DNA from: Microbacterium imperiale
Lineage (GTDB): Bacteria > Actinomycetota > Actinomycetes > Actinomycetales > Microbacteriaceae
Length of the DNA stretch: 64,000 nt
NCBI RefSeq assembly: GCF_017876655.1
Contig: NZ_JAGIOK010000001.1
Span: forward strand, 124,001-188,000
Reading direction: 5' to 3'
Shown: piece by piece, positions 45,897 through 55,405 of the stretch
Layout of the letters: each line of letters opens with the position of its first letter
Numbering within the stretch: the stretch's first letter is position 1
Notes under the pieces: generated by a model
The model's input: only the letters and a program-made list of their open reading frames with translations
Databases searched by the model: none
What the model was told of the DNA's origin: nothing
Made by a program: the position numbers and the translations under genes

Positions 45897-45958
45897 CCGC
45901 TTATTCTTTCATCCGATGCCGCCGCGACCCGGCGGACCGAGCCGCGAAGGATCGCGCC

Positions 45959-47698
45959 ATGAGCACCCCCATCGACACCACTGTTCCCGCGCTGGAGATG
46001 AACGACGTCAGCGTCGACTTCGCCGTGGACGGCTACTGGGTCCCCGCCGCCAAGAACCTCAACTACAGCATCGCGCGCGGCCAGGTCGTCGCCGTCGTGG
46101 GTGAGTCGGGCTCGGGCAAGAGCGCGAGCTCGATGGCGATCCTCGACCTTCTGCCGATCAACAGCCGGGTGCGCGGCGAGATCAAGGTGAACGGGCGCGA
46201 CGTGACCGGTCTCAGCCCGCGGCAGCTGCGTCAGCTGCGCGGCTCGGAGGTCGCCGCGATCTTCCAGGAGCCCATGACGGCGCTCAACCCGGTGCTCACG
46301 GTCGGCTTCCAGATCATCGAGGCGATCCGCGCGCACACGTCGAAGACCCCCAGTGAGGCGAAGGCGCGAGCGCTCGAGCTGCTCGGCATGGTCGGTCTGC
46401 CCGACCCCGAGAAGGCGTTCTCGTCGTACCCGCACCAGCTGTCGGGCGGCCAGCGCCAGCGCGCCATGATCGCGCAGGCGATCTGCCTCGACCCGGCGCT
46501 CCTGATCGCCGACGAGCCGACGACGGCGCTCGACGTCACGGTGCAGGCCGAGATCCTCGACCTCCTCCGCGACCTGCGCGACCGGCTGCAGTCCGCCGTG
46601 CTGCTGATCACGCACGACATGGGCGTGGTGGCCGACCTCGCCGACTGGATCGTCGTCATGAAGGACGGCGAGGTCGTCGAGCAGGGAACGGTCACACAGG
46701 TTCTGGGCGACCCGCAGGCGGTCTACACGCGCGAGCTGCTGGCCGCCGTGCCCCGTCTCGGACAGGGCGGCGAGGGCGACGAGACCGTCGACGTCGTCGA
46801 GGCCCTGGCGAGCGTCGTCGAGGAGCACGTTCCCGTCCCGGACGTCGACGCCACCGCTGGCCCCCGCATCGACGCACCCGTGCTGTCGCTTCAGAACGTC
46901 TCGATCGAGTACGGCAAGCGCGGCCGTGTGGCGGCCTTCCGCGCGGTCGACGACGTCTCGCTCGACATCGCCGAGGGCGAGATCGTCGGCCTCGTGGGAG
47001 AGTCGGGCTCCGGCAAGTCGACGATCGGGCGTGCCGCGATCGGTCTCCAGCCGATCGCCGAGGGTAAGCTCGTCGTCGACGGCATCGACATCAGCGGCGG
47101 GGACCGCAAGATCATCCGTTCGCTGCGCCGCAAGGTCGGCATCGTGTTCCAGGATCCCTCGTCATCGCTCAACCCGCGTCTGCCCATCGGCGAGAGCATC
47201 GGCGAGCCGATGCTGCTAGCGGGGGAGGCGAAGGGAGCGGCCCTCGACAAGCGGGTCGAGGCGCTCCTCGATGATGTGCGTCTGCCGCGTTCGTACCGCA
47301 ACCGCTACCCGCACGAGTTGTCGGGCGGTCAGAAGCAGCGCGTCGGTATCGCCCGTGCGCTCGCGCTCAAGCCACGGCTGCTCGTCGCCGACGAGCCCAC
47401 CAGCGCGCTCGACGTCTCGGTCCAGGCGCGCGTGCTCGAGCTGCTGAGCGAGCTGCAGGCCGAGTACCGCTTCGCCTGCCTGTTCATCAGCCACGACCTG
47501 GCCGTCGTGGACGCGATGGCCGACCGCATCGTGGTGCTGTACCACGGGCAGATCGCCGAGCAGGGAACGCGCGACGAGATCCTCCGCGCCCCGAAGGAGG
47601 CGTACACGCAGCGCCTCATCGCGGCGATCCCCGTGCCGGACCCCGCCGAGCAGGCAGCCCGTCGGGCCATCCGCCGACAGATCCTCGACGTCTCCTGA
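45959..47698 (+). CDS. Fused double ATPase of the peptide ABC transporter
   Basis: The 579-aa protein carries two complete OppD/OppF-type ATPase domains in one chain. The first has Walker A GESGSGKS at 48-55 and signature LSGGQRQR near 162. The second has Walker A near 345-355 and signature LSGGQKQR near 460. Both have the DEPT Walker B. A linker of about 35 residues joins them. Fusion fixes the heterodimer stoichiometry. ATG 45959 follows GAAGGATCGCGCC. It ends the transporter locus with a 15-bp hairpin. Confidence 0.95.
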   Translation: MSTPIDTTVPALEMNDVSVDFAVDGYWVPAAKNLNYSIARGQVVAVVGESGSGKSASSMAILDLLPINSRVRGEIKVNGRDVTGLSPRQLRQLRGSEVAAIFQEPMTALNPVLTVGFQIIEAIRAHTSKTPSEAKARALELLGMVGLPDPEKAFSSYPHQLSGGQRQRAMIAQAICLDPALLIADEPTTALDVTVQAEILDLLRDLRDRLQSAVLLITHDMGVVADLADWIVVMKDGEVVEQGTVTQVLGDPQAVYTRELLAAVPRLGQGGEGDETVDVVEALASVVEEHVPVPDVDATAGPRIDAPVLSLQNVSIEYGKRGRVAAFRAVDDVSLDIAEGEIVGLVGESGSGKSTIGRAAIGLQPIAEGKLVVDGIDISGGDRKIIRSLRRKVGIVFQDPSSSLNPRLPIGESIGEPMLLAGEAKGAALDKRVEALLDDVRLPRSYRNRYPHELSGGQKQRVGIARALALKPRLLVADEPTSALDVSVQARVLELLSELQAEYRFACLFISHDLAVVDAMADRIVVLYHGQIAEQGTRDEILRAPKEAYTQRLIAAIPVPDPAEQAARRAIRRQILDVS

Positions 47699-47715
47699 GG
47701 CCTCGAGACCCGCTT

Positions 47716-47751
47716 CCGCAGGCGTCCCGCATCCCCGCGGGACGCCTGCGG
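47716..47751 (+). terminator. Terminator after the transporter ATPase
   Basis: CCGCAGGCGTCCCGC and GCGGGACGCCTGCGG form a perfect 15-bp stem with a 6-nt loop. The typA -10 (TAAACT) starts on the very next base, so terminator and next promoter abut. Confidence 0.85.
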
Positions 47752-47757
47752 TAAACT
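47752..47757 (+). promoter_or_regulatory. Candidate -10 hexamer TAAACT of typA
   Basis: TAAACT follows the terminator stem directly and lies 47 nt before the typA ATG, giving a leader of about 40 nt with TGAGGA near the start codon. The -35 would fall inside the hairpin. Confidence 0.45.
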
Positions 47758-47804
47758 GGAGCGTCGGCATCCCGGCGTTTTCCCTTCATCCTGAGGATTC
47801 CTTC

Positions 47805-49718
47805 ATGGCGCACGCCCTTCGTCCTGACCTCCGCAACGTCGCGATCGTCGCGCACGTCGACCACGGCAAGACGACGCTCGTCGACGCCATGCTCCGCCAG
47901 ACCGGCTCGTTCGGCGACCACGCGCACGTCGAAGAGCGTGCGATGGACTCGAACGACCTCGAGCGCGAGAAGGGGATCACAATCCTCGCCAAGAACACGG
48001 CGATCACCTACAACGGCGCTCACACCGACGTCCCGGTGACGATCAACGTGATCGACACCCCCGGCCACGCGGACTTCGGCGGCGAGGTCGAGCGCGGCCT
48101 GTCGATGGTCGACGGCGTCGTGCTCCTGGTCGACGCGAGCGAGGGCCCGCTGCCGCAGACCCGCTTCGTGCTGCGCAAGGCGCTCGAGGCGAAGCTGCCG
48201 GTGATCCTCCTGGTCAACAAGACCGACCGCCCCGACGCGCGCATCGCCGAGGTCGAGGAAGAGGCGCACGACCTGCTGCTCGGCCTCGCGGGCGACCTCG
48301 TCGACGACGTTCCCGACCTCGATGTCGACGCGCTCCTCGACGTGCCCGTCGTGTACGCGTCGGGTCGTGCCGGCGCGGCATCCCGCAACCGTCCCGACAA
48401 CGGCGACCTGCCCGACAACGACGACCTCGAGCCGCTGTTCGAGGCGATCCTCGAGCACGTGCCGGCACCCTCCTACGACGACGAGGCGCCGCTGCAGGCC
48501 TGGGTGACGAACCTCGACTCGAGCCCGTTCCTCGGCCGTCTCGCGCTCCTGCGCATCTTCAACGGCACCCTCAAGAAGGGGCAGACGGTCGCTTGGGTGC
48601 GCCACGACGGCACGCACAGCAACGCCCGCATCACCGAGCTGCTCATCACGAAGGCGCTCGACCGTTTCCCCGCCGAGTCCGCCGGCCCCGGTGACATCGT
48701 CGCGATCGCCGGCATCGAGGACATCACCATCGGCGAGACGATCGCCGACCCCGAAGACGTCCGGCCGCTGCCGGCCATCACGGTCGACGACCCCGCGATC
48801 TCGATGACCATCGGCACCAACACCTCGCCCCTCATGGGCAAGGTCAAGGGCCACAAGCTCACCGCGCGCATGGTGAAGGACCGCCTCGACCGCGAGCTGA
48901 TCGGCAACGTCTCGCTCAAGGTCGTCGACATCGGCCGCCCCGACGCGTGGGAGGTGCAGGGCCGCGGCGAGCTGGCCCTGGCGATCCTCGTCGAGAACAT
49001 GCGCCGCGAGGGCTTCGAGCTGACCGTCGGCAAGCCCCAGGTCGTCACGCGCCGCGACGAGAACGGCAAGCTCACCGAGCCCTTCGAGCACCTCACGATC
49101 GACGCGCCCGAAGAACACCTCGGGGCGATCACGCAGCTCATGGCGGCCCGCAAGGGACGCATGGAGACCATGACCAACCACGGCACCGGGTGGGTGCGCA
49201 TGGAGTTCGTCGTGCCGTCGCGCGGCCTCATCGGGTTCCGCAGCGAGTTCTTGACGATCACGCGCGGCACGGGCATCGCCAACGCGATCGCCCACGGTTA
49301 CGACGAGTGGGCCGGCGCGATCTCGACGCGTCAGAACGGCTCGATCGTGGCCGACCGCTCGGGCGTCGTCACGCCGTTCGCGATGATCGCGCTGCAGGAG
49401 CGCATGAGCTTCTTCGTCCAGCCCACCGAAGAGGTGTACGAGGGCATGGTCATCGGCGAGAACTCGCGCGCCGACGACATGGACGTGAACATCACCAAGG
49501 AGAAGAAGCTGACGAACATGCGCTCGTCGACCTCCGACTCCTTCGAGTCGATGACGCCGCCGCGGGTGCTGACGCTCGAGGAGTCGCTCGAGTTCGCGCG
49601 CGACGACGAATGCGTCGAGGTCACCCCCGAGAAGGTGCGCATCCGCAAGGTCCTGCTCGACGCGACCGAGCGTGGCCGTGCCGCCTCGCGCGCCAAGCGC
49701 CAGGACGCCGGCTCCTGA
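47805..49718 (+). CDS. typA: Ribosome-associated translational GTPase TypA/BipA
   Basis: The 637-aa EF-G-like GTPase has G1 AHVDHGKTT (residues 16-24), the switch region [16 protein letters not shown]3 [15 protein letters not shown]4 NKTDRPDAR, then domains II, III and V and the BipA-specific C-terminal domain ([20 protein letters not shown] near 570). It helps ribosome assembly and translation under stress or cold. ATG 47805. A perfect 16-bp hairpin follows. Confidence 0.97.
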   Translation: MAHALRPDLRNVAIVAHVDHGKTTLVDAMLRQTGSFGDHAHVEERAMDSNDLEREKGITILAKNTAITYNGAHTDVPVTINVIDTPGHADFGGEVERGLSMVDGVVLLVDASEGPLPQTRFVLRKALEAKLPVILLVNKTDRPDARIAEVEEEAHDLLLGLAGDLVDDVPDLDVDALLDVPVVYASGRAGAASRNRPDNGDLPDNDDLEPLFEAILEHVPAPSYDDEAPLQAWVTNLDSSPFLGRLALLRIFNGTLKKGQTVAWVRHDGTHSNARITELLITKALDRFPAESAGPGDIVAIAGIEDITIGETIADPEDVRPLPAITVDDPAISMTIGTNTSPLMGKVKGHKLTARMVKDRLDRELIGNVSLKVVDIGRPDAWEVQGRGELALAILVENMRREGFELTVGKPQVVTRRDENGKLTEPFEHLTIDAPEEHLGAITQLMAARKGRMETMTNHGTGWVRMEFVVPSRGLIGFRSEFLTITRGTGIANAIAHGYDEWAGAISTRQNGSIVADRSGVVTPFAMIALQERMSFFVQPTEEVYEGMVIGENSRADDMDVNITKEKKLTNMRSSTSDSFESMTPPRVLTLEESLEFARDDECVEVTPEKVRIRKVLLDATERGRAASRAKRQDAGS

Positions 49719-49725
49719 TCTTCTG

Positions 49726-49772
49726 ACGACGACGACCCCGGGTGGCTACGCGGCCTCCGGGGTCGTCGTCGT
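49726..49772. terminator. Bidirectional hairpin after typA
   Basis: ACGACGACGACCCCGG and CCGGGGTCGTCGTCGT form a perfect 16-bp stem with a 15-nt loop, between the convergent typA and DUF2200 genes. There is no U-tract. Confidence 0.85.
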
Positions 49773-49783
49773 TCGCGGCGCGG

Positions 49784-50125
49784 TCAGCCGCGGAGGATCT
49801 TCGACATGTCCTTGCCGCGTGCGACCTCGTCGACGAGCTTGTCGAGGTACCGGATGCGCTGCATGAGCGGATCGTCGATCTCCTCGATCCGGATGCCGCA
49901 GATCACGCCCGTGATCATCGAGGCGTTCGGGTGCAGCCGCGCCTTCGCGAAGAACTCCGCGAACGTCGTGCCGGCGGCCAGGTGAGCGTCGAGCTCCTCC
50001 TGGGCGAAGCCGGTCAGCCAGCGAGTCACCTCATCGACCTCGGCGCGGGTGCGACCCTTGCGCTCGACCTTTGCGACGTAGTGGACGTATACCGACGCGA
50101 CACTCATGGTGAACACGCGACTCAT
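49784..50125 (-). CDS. DUF2200 family protein
   Basis: The 113-aa protein has the family layout: a start like SRVFTMSVASVYVHYVAKVERKG at the N-terminus, a WLTGF motif, AEFFAKARLHPNASMITGVICGIRIEEI and the ending RYLDKLVDEVARGKDMSKIL. This protein type is widespread in bacteria, often annotated only as DUF2200, with no biochemical role. ATG 50125 is chosen to match the family start. It faces azlC. Confidence 0.88.
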   Translation of the reverse strand: MSRVFTMSVASVYVHYVAKVERKGRTRAEVDEVTRWLTGFAQEELDAHLAAGTTFAEFFAKARLHPNASMITGVICGIRIEEIDDPLMQRIRYLDKLVDEVARGKDMSKILRG

Positions 50126-50162
50126 GCCCGTCACGCTACCCGGCGCGACCCATCGGGATCGA

Positions 50163-50168
50163 TAGCAT
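50163..50168 (+). promoter_or_regulatory. Candidate -10 hexamer TAGCAT of leaderless azlC promoter
   Basis: TAGCAT, six bases (CGGACG), then the GTG of azlC. There is no ribosome-binding site in the spacer. The geometry is the same as at other leaderless starts here. Confidence 0.45.
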
Positions 50169-50174
50169 CGGACG

Positions 50175-50900
50175 GTGAGACAGGATGCCGCTTCGCGCCG
50201 CGCGTGGCGCGACGGCATCGGCGTCTCGCTGGCCACGAGCGCCTACGGCGTCTCGTTCGGCGCCCTCGGCGTCGCGGCGGGCCTGGACGTCTGGCAGACC
50301 TGCGTCCTCAGCCTCCTGATGTTCACGGGCGGCTCCCAGTTCGCGTTCGTCGGTGTCGTGGCATCCGGCGGACTCTCGGCGATCCCCGCGGCGATCGCCT
50401 CGGCGGCGCTGCTCGGGGTGCGCAACGTCGCTTACGGCCTGCGCATGGCGCCCATCATCGGCGGGGGAGTGGCGCGGCGGCTCGCCGCGATGCCGTTCAC
50501 CATCGACGAGTCGGCGGCGGTGGCCCTCGCGCAACGCGATCCGCGCGCCCGGCGCATCGGATTCTGGGTCACCGGCGTGGGGATCTACGTCGGCTGGAAC
50601 CTCTTCACGCTGGTCGGCGCGCTGCTCGGCGACGTCTTGGGCGACCCCCGGGCGTACGGACTGGATGCTGCGGCGGCGGCGGCCTTCCTCGCTCTGCTCT
50701 GGCCTCGGCTGCGCCGTGGCGAGGCAGTCGTCATAGGGGTCGCGGCCGCGGTGGTCGCGGCCGTCGCGACCCCGGTGACGATGCCCGGCGTGCCGGTTCT
50801 CGTCGCCGGCGTCGTCGCGATCGTGGTGGCGGTGGCGCTGCCCGCACGACGCGCTGTGGACGAGCCCGACGACGTCGCGGAACGGCAGGGTCTGCCGTGA
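50175..50900 (+). CDS. azlC: AzlC-family amino-acid exporter, large subunit
   Basis: The 241-aa protein has seven to eight membrane helices. AzlC motifs are present: SLLMFTGGSQFAFVGV (about residues 46-61), RNVAYGLRMAP and FTIDESAAVAL. AzlC with AzlD exports branched-chain amino acids (and analogues) in several bacteria. The GTG start at 50175 fits a leaderless message. The stop overlaps azlD by 4 nt. Confidence 0.92.
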   Translation: MRQDAASRRAWRDGIGVSLATSAYGVSFGALGVAAGLDVWQTCVLSLLMFTGGSQFAFVGVVASGGLSAIPAAIASAALLGVRNVAYGLRMAPIIGGGVARRLAAMPFTIDESAAVALAQRDPRARRIGFWVTGVGIYVGWNLFTLVGALLGDVLGDPRAYGLDAAAAAAFLALLWPRLRRGEAVVIGVAAAVVAAVATPVTMPGVPVLVAGVVAIVVAVALPARRAVDEPDDVAERQGLP

Positions 50901-51211
50901 CGCTCTGGACGGGGATCCTCGTCGCGTCGATCGTCTGCGTCGCGCTGAAAGCCCTCGGCTACCTCCTGCCACCGCGCTGGTTCGACGGACCGCGGGCGCA
51001 GCGGACGATCGACCAGCTCACGGTCGCGCTGCTCTCGGCGCTCGTGGTGGTGCAGACCCTCGGGTCGGGCGCGGCCATCGTCGTGGACGCGCGTCTGCCG
51101 GCGGTGATCGCGGCCGCGGTGCTGCTCCTGCTTCGCGCTCCGTTCCTGCTGGTCGTCGTCGCGGCCGCGGCCGTGGCTGCGGCGCTTCGAGCGGTCGGTT
51201 GGGCGGCTTAG
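50897..51211 (+). CDS. azlD: AzlD-family amino-acid exporter, small subunit
   Basis: The 104-aa protein has three to four helices and the family's central KALGYLLPPRWFDGPRAQRT segment (about residues 18-37), followed by a helix with ALLSALVVVQTL. It works with AzlC in the membrane. GTG 50897 overlaps the azlC stop (GTGA). Its TAG stop is the first half of the TAGACT -10 of the next gene. Confidence 0.9.
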   Translation: MTLWTGILVASIVCVALKALGYLLPPRWFDGPRAQRTIDQLTVALLSALVVVQTLGSGAAIVVDARLPAVIAAAVLLLLRAPFLLVVVAAAAVAAALRAVGWAA

Positions 51212-51214
51212 ACT
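51209..51214 (+). promoter_or_regulatory. Candidate -10 TAGACT, overlapping the azlD stop codon
   Basis: The azlD stop TAG (51209-51211) is the first half of TAGACT, which lies six bases before the GTG of the DUF6113 gene. This gives a leaderless start directly after the stop. Confidence 0.5.
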
Positions 51215-51220
51215 GAAGCG

Positions 51221-51610
51221 GTGACGCAGATCTGGCCCCGCATCGCCGGGTGGGCGGTCGCGGCGGTCGCCGGTGTCGTCTACGGCGTGGCCGGAACGAT
51301 CGGCCAGGCGCACACGTGGGGCGTCCTGCCCGTCGGTCTCATCGTCGCGATCATCGGCGTCACGGGACTCGTCGCCGGCCTCCGACTGCTCACCGGCGAC
51401 CGGTGGGTCGCCCTGGCGAGCGGCCTCGGCGCCGTGGTTGCGACGATCATCTTCTCGGGTCGCGGCCCCGGGGGCTCGGTCGTGGTTCCGGCGCCGCCCG
51501 AGGGGCAGCTCAGCACCGGCATCATCTGGACCTTCGCGCTCCCCGTGGTGGTGGCCATCGTCGTCGGCTGGCCGTCGCTGGCGGCGGCCCGGCGCGCGCA
51601 CACGAACTAG
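51221..51610 (+). CDS. DUF6113-type small membrane protein
   Basis: The 129-aa protein has four predicted helices (about residues 7-27, 33-54, 63-78, 98-118) with a Pro/Gly-rich outer loop. Proteins of this kind sit just upstream of the 7Fe ferredoxin and dapC in many actinobacteria from memory; they carry the DUF6113 label and no function. The GTG start at 51221 fits a leaderless promoter. Its TAG stop again forms part of the next gene's -10. Confidence 0.7.
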   Translation: MTQIWPRIAGWAVAAVAGVVYGVAGTIGQAHTWGVLPVGLIVAIIGVTGLVAGLRLLTGDRWVALASGLGAVVATIIFSGRGPGGSVVVPAPPEGQLSTGIIWTFALPVVVAIVVGWPSLAAARRAHTN

Positions 51611-51613
51611 ACT
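51608..51613 (+). promoter_or_regulatory. Candidate -10 TAGACT, overlapping the DUF6113 stop codon
   Basis: The stop TAG (51608-51610) continues into TAGACT, followed by CGATGCC and the GTG of fdxA at a 7-nt distance. The string TAGACTCGATGCC is shared with the ychF start. Confidence 0.55.
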
Positions 51614-51620
51614 CGATGCC

Positions 51621-51947
51621 GTGACTTATGTGATCGCTCTTCCGTGCGTGGACGTGAAGGACCGCGCCTGCATCGACGAATGCCCCGTGGACTGCATCTA
51701 CGAAGGGGAGCGCTCGCTCTATATCCATCCCGACGAGTGCGTGGACTGCGGCGCCTGCGAGCCGGTCTGCCCGGTCGAGGCGATCTACTACGAGGACGAC
51801 CTCCCCGCCGAGTGGCAGGACTACTACACCGCGAACGTCGAGTTCTTCGACGATCTCGGCTCGCCGGGCGGCGCCGCCAAGATCGGCGTCATTCCCAAGG
51901 ATCATCCCCTCGTGGCCGCGCTGCCGCCGCAGGGGGAGGGGCATTGA
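51621..51947 (+). CDS. fdxA: Seven-iron ferredoxin
   Basis: The 108-aa electron carrier has the cysteine pattern of 7Fe ferredoxins: C9, C17 and C50 for the [3Fe-4S] cluster and C21, C40, C43 and C46 for the [4Fe-4S] cluster, with the extra C25. It reads as the Azotobacter FdI pattern shifted by one. An acidic C-terminal half is typical. The GTG start at 51621 fits a leaderless promoter. The stop overlaps the TTG of dapC by 4 nt. The redox partner is unknown. Confidence 0.95.
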   Translation: MTYVIALPCVDVKDRACIDECPVDCIYEGERSLYIHPDECVDCGACEPVCPVEAIYYEDDLPAEWQDYYTANVEFFDDLGSPGGAAKIGVIPKDHPLVAALPPQGEGH

Positions 51948-53050
51948 GCGTCCGCGACCTCGCGGACTACCCCTGGGACGCCGTCGCCCCGTACGCCGAG
52001 ACCGCCCGCGGTCATGCCGACGGCATCGTGGACCTCTCGATCGGCTCTCCCGTCGACCCCACGCCCGAGATCGTGGCCGACGCGCTGCGTGCCGCGACCG
52101 ACGCTCACGCCTATCCGCAGACGGTGGGGACGCCCGACCTGCGCGAGGCGATCGTTGCCTGGTACGCACGGCGCCGGGGTGTCTCGGGGCTGACGGTGCA
52201 GAACGTCCTGCCGACGATCGGCTCCAAGGAGCTCGTCGCGCTGCTGCCGTTGCTGCTCGGACTCGGTGAGGGCGACGTCGTCGTCCACCCCCGCGCGGCG
52301 TATCCCACGTACGAGGTCGGCGCGCGGCTCGTCGGGGCGACCCCCGTCGCGGCCGACGAGCCGGCCGACTTCCCCCTCGGCACGCGCCTGGTCTGGGTCA
52401 ACTCGCCCGGCAACCCCGATGGACGCGTCCTCGACGTCGCCGAGCTGCGCGCGATCGTCGAGCGGGCTCGCGAGCTGGGCGCGGTCGTGGTCTCGGACGA
52501 GTGCTACGCCGAACTCGGATGGGACGGCGCCTGGGCGCAGTCCGTCGTCCCCAGCATCCTCGATCCGCGCATCAGCGAGGGCGACCACGCCGGCCTGCTC
52601 TCGGTCTATTCGCTGAGCAAGCAGTCCAACCTCGCCGGTTACCGTGCGGCCTTCCTCGCCGGCGACGCCGCGATCGTCGGCCGTCTCCTGACCGCGCGGA
52701 AGCACCTGGGTCTCATGCTCCCGCTTCCGGTGCAGCACGCGATGGTCGCCGCGCTGCGCGACGACGAACACGTCGCGGCTCAGAAGGAGCTGTACCGGGC
52801 TCGTCGCGACGTGCTGCGTCCTGCCCTTGAGGCCGCCGGCTTCCGGATCGACCGCAGCGAGGCGGGACTGTATCTGTGGGCGACCGCCGGTGCGGATGCC
52901 TGGGCCACCCTCGGGTGGCTCGCCGAACGCGGCATCCTCGCCGGTCCCGGTCACTTCTACGGTGAGCACTACCCCCAACACGTGCGCTTCTCGTTGACGG
53001 CTCCTCTCGAGCGCATCGAGGCGGCGGCACGGCGCCTGACCGTTTCGTAG
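51944..53050 (+). CDS. dapC: Succinyldiaminopimelate transaminase
   Basis: The 368-aa fold-type I PLP aminotransferase has the PLP lysine in [12 protein letters not shown] (about residues 223-234), the NSPGNPDG loop and the Arg in the C-terminal HVRFSLTAP. It makes N-succinyl-L,L-diaminopimelate in lysine and peptidoglycan-precursor synthesis; dapD and dapE of the same branch lie 4 kb away. The start is TTG 51944, overlapping the fdxA stop (TTGA), with GGGGGAGGGG just upstream. No ATG or GTG in frame fits as well. Confidence 0.93.
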   Translation: MSVRDLADYPWDAVAPYAETARGHADGIVDLSIGSPVDPTPEIVADALRAATDAHAYPQTVGTPDLREAIVAWYARRRGVSGLTVQNVLPTIGSKELVALLPLLLGLGEGDVVVHPRAAYPTYEVGARLVGATPVAADEPADFPLGTRLVWVNSPGNPDGRVLDVAELRAIVERARELGAVVVSDECYAELGWDGAWAQSVVPSILDPRISEGDHAGLLSVYSLSKQSNLAGYRAAFLAGDAAIVGRLLTARKHLGLMLPLPVQHAMVAALRDDEHVAAQKELYRARRDVLRPALEAAGFRIDRSEAGLYLWATAGADAWATLGWLAERGILAGPGHFYGEHYPQHVRFSLTAPLERIEAAARRLTVS

Positions 53051-53151
53051 GTTTTCTCCTACGCATCCGCCGTTCCCTTGGCGACGTACGGAGTAGGCCC
53101 GTGCGCCCGATAGGCTGTAATGACCGCACCGGACGATCGCAAGGAGGCTTC

Positions 53152-54444
53152 GTGAACGACACGGGCACCCCGCAGAAGGCCACCGTCACCATCGGTGACC
53201 GCACCGCGGAACTGCCGGTGCTGCCAGGAACCGCTGGAGTTCCCAGCGTCGACTTCTCGACCTTCACCAAGCAGACCGGGCACACGAGCCTCGACTACGG
53301 GTTCGTGAACACGGCGGCCACACGCTCCGCCATCACGTACATCGACGGCGACCAGGGCATCCTGCGCTACCGCGGCTACCCGATCGAGCAGATCGCCAAG
53401 CACTCCACGTACCTCGAGGTCGCGTGGCTGCTGCTCTACGGCGACCTGCCCTCTGCGGACGAGCTCGCGGACTTCGACGACCGCATCCGTCGTCACACGC
53501 TTCTGCACGAAGACCTCAAGCGCTTCTTCTCGTCGCTGCCCCACACGGCGCACCCGATGTCGGTGCTGTCGGCGGCGACCGCGGCGCTCTCGACGTACTA
53601 CGAGGACCAGTCCGACCCGAACAACCCCGAGCACGTCGAGCTGAACACGATTCGTCTGCTCGCCAAGCTTCCCGTGATCGCGGCCTACGCGCACAAGAAG
53701 AGCGTCGGGCAGGCCTTCCTCTACCCCGACAACTCGCTGAGCTTCGTCGACAACTTCCTCAAGCTCAACTTCGGGGTCCTCGCCGAGCAGTACCAGGTGA
53801 ACCCGGTCGTCTCGCGCGCGCTCGAGCGCCTGCTGATCCTGCACGAGGACCACGAGCAGAACGCATCGACGTCGACTGTGCGTCTGGTCGGCTCGACCGG
53901 CGCGAACCAGTTCTCGTCGATCTCGGCGGGCATCAACGCGCTCTACGGTCCGCTCCACGGTGGCGCGAACGAGGCGGTCCTCGACATGCTCGCGCGCATC
54001 CGCGACTCCGGCGAGAGCGTCGAGCGTTTCGTCGAGCGGGTCAAGAACAAGGAAGACGGCGTGAAGCTCATGGGCTTCGGGCACCGCGTCTACAAGAACT
54101 ACGATCCGCGCGCCAAGCTCGTCAAGGAGTCCGCAGACGAGGTGCTGAACGAGCTCGGCGTCGTCGACCCCCTGCTCGATCTGGCCAAGGAGCTCGAGGA
54201 GATCGCGCTCAGCGACGACTACTTCCGCGAGCGTCGCCTGTACCCGAACGTCGACTTCTACACCGGCGTCATCTACAAGGCGATGGGTTTCCCCACCCGC
54301 ATGTTCACGCCGCTGTTCGCGATCGGACGCCTGCCCGGCTGGCTCGCCCACTGGCGCGAGATGCAGAACGACCCGCAGACGAAGATCGGGCGACCGCAGC
54401 AGCTCTACATCGGAGCGGGCGAGCGCGACTACCCCGTCTCCTGA
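53152..54444 (+). CDS. gltA: Citrate synthase (type II, hexameric-like)
   Basis: Condenses acetyl-CoA and oxaloacetate. The 430-aa protein has an N-terminal beta-rich extension (residues 1-45) typical of the NADH-sensitive-type enzymes, then the catalytic residues in GPLHGGANEAV (His), GFGHRVYKNYDPRAK (His) and YPNVDFYTGVIY (Asp). GTG 53152 is preceded by AAGGAGG; a TAGGCT 36 nt upstream is a likely -10. It is convergent with the PPK2 gene across a shared hairpin. Confidence 0.97.
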   Translation: MNDTGTPQKATVTIGDRTAELPVLPGTAGVPSVDFSTFTKQTGHTSLDYGFVNTAATRSAITYIDGDQGILRYRGYPIEQIAKHSTYLEVAWLLLYGDLPSADELADFDDRIRRHTLLHEDLKRFFSSLPHTAHPMSVLSAATAALSTYYEDQSDPNNPEHVELNTIRLLAKLPVIAAYAHKKSVGQAFLYPDNSLSFVDNFLKLNFGVLAEQYQVNPVVSRALERLLILHEDHEQNASTSTVRLVGSTGANQFSSISAGINALYGPLHGGANEAVLDMLARIRDSGESVERFVERVKNKEDGVKLMGFGHRVYKNYDPRAKLVKESADEVLNELGVVDPLLDLAKELEEIALSDDYFRERRLYPNVDFYTGVIYKAMGFPTRMFTPLFAIGRLPGWLAHWREMQNDPQTKIGRPQQLYIGAGERDYPVS

Positions 54445-54463
54445 GCGCTTCCTCGATGGCGAT

Positions 54464-54503
54464 GAAAAGGCCGGTGCGTCCCTCGGACGTCACCGGCCTT
54501 TTC
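54464..54503. terminator. Bidirectional terminator between gltA and PPK2 gene
   Basis: GAAAAGGCCGGTG and CACCGGCCTTTTC form a 13-bp stem; CGTCC/GGACG extends it inward. T-rich ends on both strands make it a classical terminator in both directions. Confidence 0.9.
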
Positions 54504-54508
54504 GCTCC

Positions 54509-55309
54509 TCAGTCCTCCAGCAGCGTCGCCGCGTAGTCGGGCACATACCCGTCGAGCTGCTGCGGCGGCCGGTCGTACCCGCCGGAGGGCGGGCGCGGCG
54601 GGATCTCGATCTCGGGACGTTCGATGACCTCGTACGGCACCTGCTGCAGCAGATGGTGGATCATGTTGATCCGTCCGCGCCGCTTGTCCTCGTTGTCGAC
54701 CTCGTGCCAGCGCGCTTCCGGGATGTCGGTGTGCACGAACATCGTGTCCTTGGCGCGCGAGTAGTCCTCCCACTTCGTGATCGACAGGACGTCGTTGGGG
54801 GAGAGCTTCCAGCGGCGCATGGGGTCCTCGTTGCGGGAGCGGAACCGCTTCTCCTGCTCGACGTCCGACACGCTGAACCAGTACTTCAGCAGCAGGATGC
54901 CGTCCTCGACGAGCATCCGCTCGAAGATCGGCGCCTGATGCAGGAAGCGGTGGTACTCCTCGTTCGTGCAGTACCCCATAACCCGCTCGACGCCGGCGCG
55001 GTTGTACCACGAACGGTCCATCAGCACGATCTCGCCGGCGGCCGGCAGGTTCGCGACGTAGCGCTGGAAGTACCACTGCGTCCGTTCCCGCTCCGTCGGG
55101 GCGGGAAGCGCCACGATACGGGCGACGCGCGGGTTGAGATACTCCGAGACCCGTTTGATGGTCGATCCCTTCCCGGCGGCATCGCGCCCCTCGAAGATCA
55201 CGACGATGCGCGCTCCTGTGGCCTGCACCCAGGCCTGCATGTCGACGAGCTGCGCCTGCAGGCGCTTCAGCTCCGCCTCATAGAGCTTCTTGGGCAGACG
55301 TTCGACCAT
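54509..55309 (-). CDS. ppk2: Polyphosphate kinase 2 family protein
   Basis: The 266-aa P-loop kinase has Walker A FEGRDAAGKGSTIKR (residues 39-53), the lid-region RSRNEDPMRRWKLSPND, and Walker B VLMDRSWYNRAGVERVMG (about 97-114). PPK2 enzymes use polyphosphate to phosphorylate nucleoside mono- or diphosphates; a single domain of this size is the class I type that acts on GDP/ADP. ATG 55309 follows GAGGTGG. The C-terminal 25 residues are Pro-rich. Confidence 0.92.
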   Translation of the reverse strand: MVERLPKKLYEAELKRLQAQLVDMQAWVQATGARIVVIFEGRDAAGKGSTIKRVSEYLNPRVARIVALPAPTERERTQWYFQRYVANLPAAGEIVLMDRSWYNRAGVERVMGYCTNEEYHRFLHQAPIFERMLVEDGILLLKYWFSVSDVEQEKRFRSRNEDPMRRWKLSPNDVLSITKWEDYSRAKDTMFVHTDIPEARWHEVDNEDKRRGRINMIHHLLQQVPYEVIERPEIEIPPRPPSGGYDRPPQQLDGYVPDYAATLLED

Positions 55310-55405
55310 CGAACCACCTCCTGGCGGCGAGCATACGCCCCTCGTCGTTCGGGGCGGCACGGCACTAGGGTGTTGGCGTTGGCGACTCGACCCCCGGAGA
55401 TGCAC

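Noticed and set aside
53046..53063. Hairpin over the dapC stop codon as a terminator
   Set aside because: Only a 6-bp stem (CGTAGG/CCTACG) with moderate G+C content; too weak to call.
55400..55405. ATG 55400 as the start of the lactate permease
   Set aside because: The GGAG directly touches this ATG, while it is correctly spaced for ATG 55406; the difference is only two residues.
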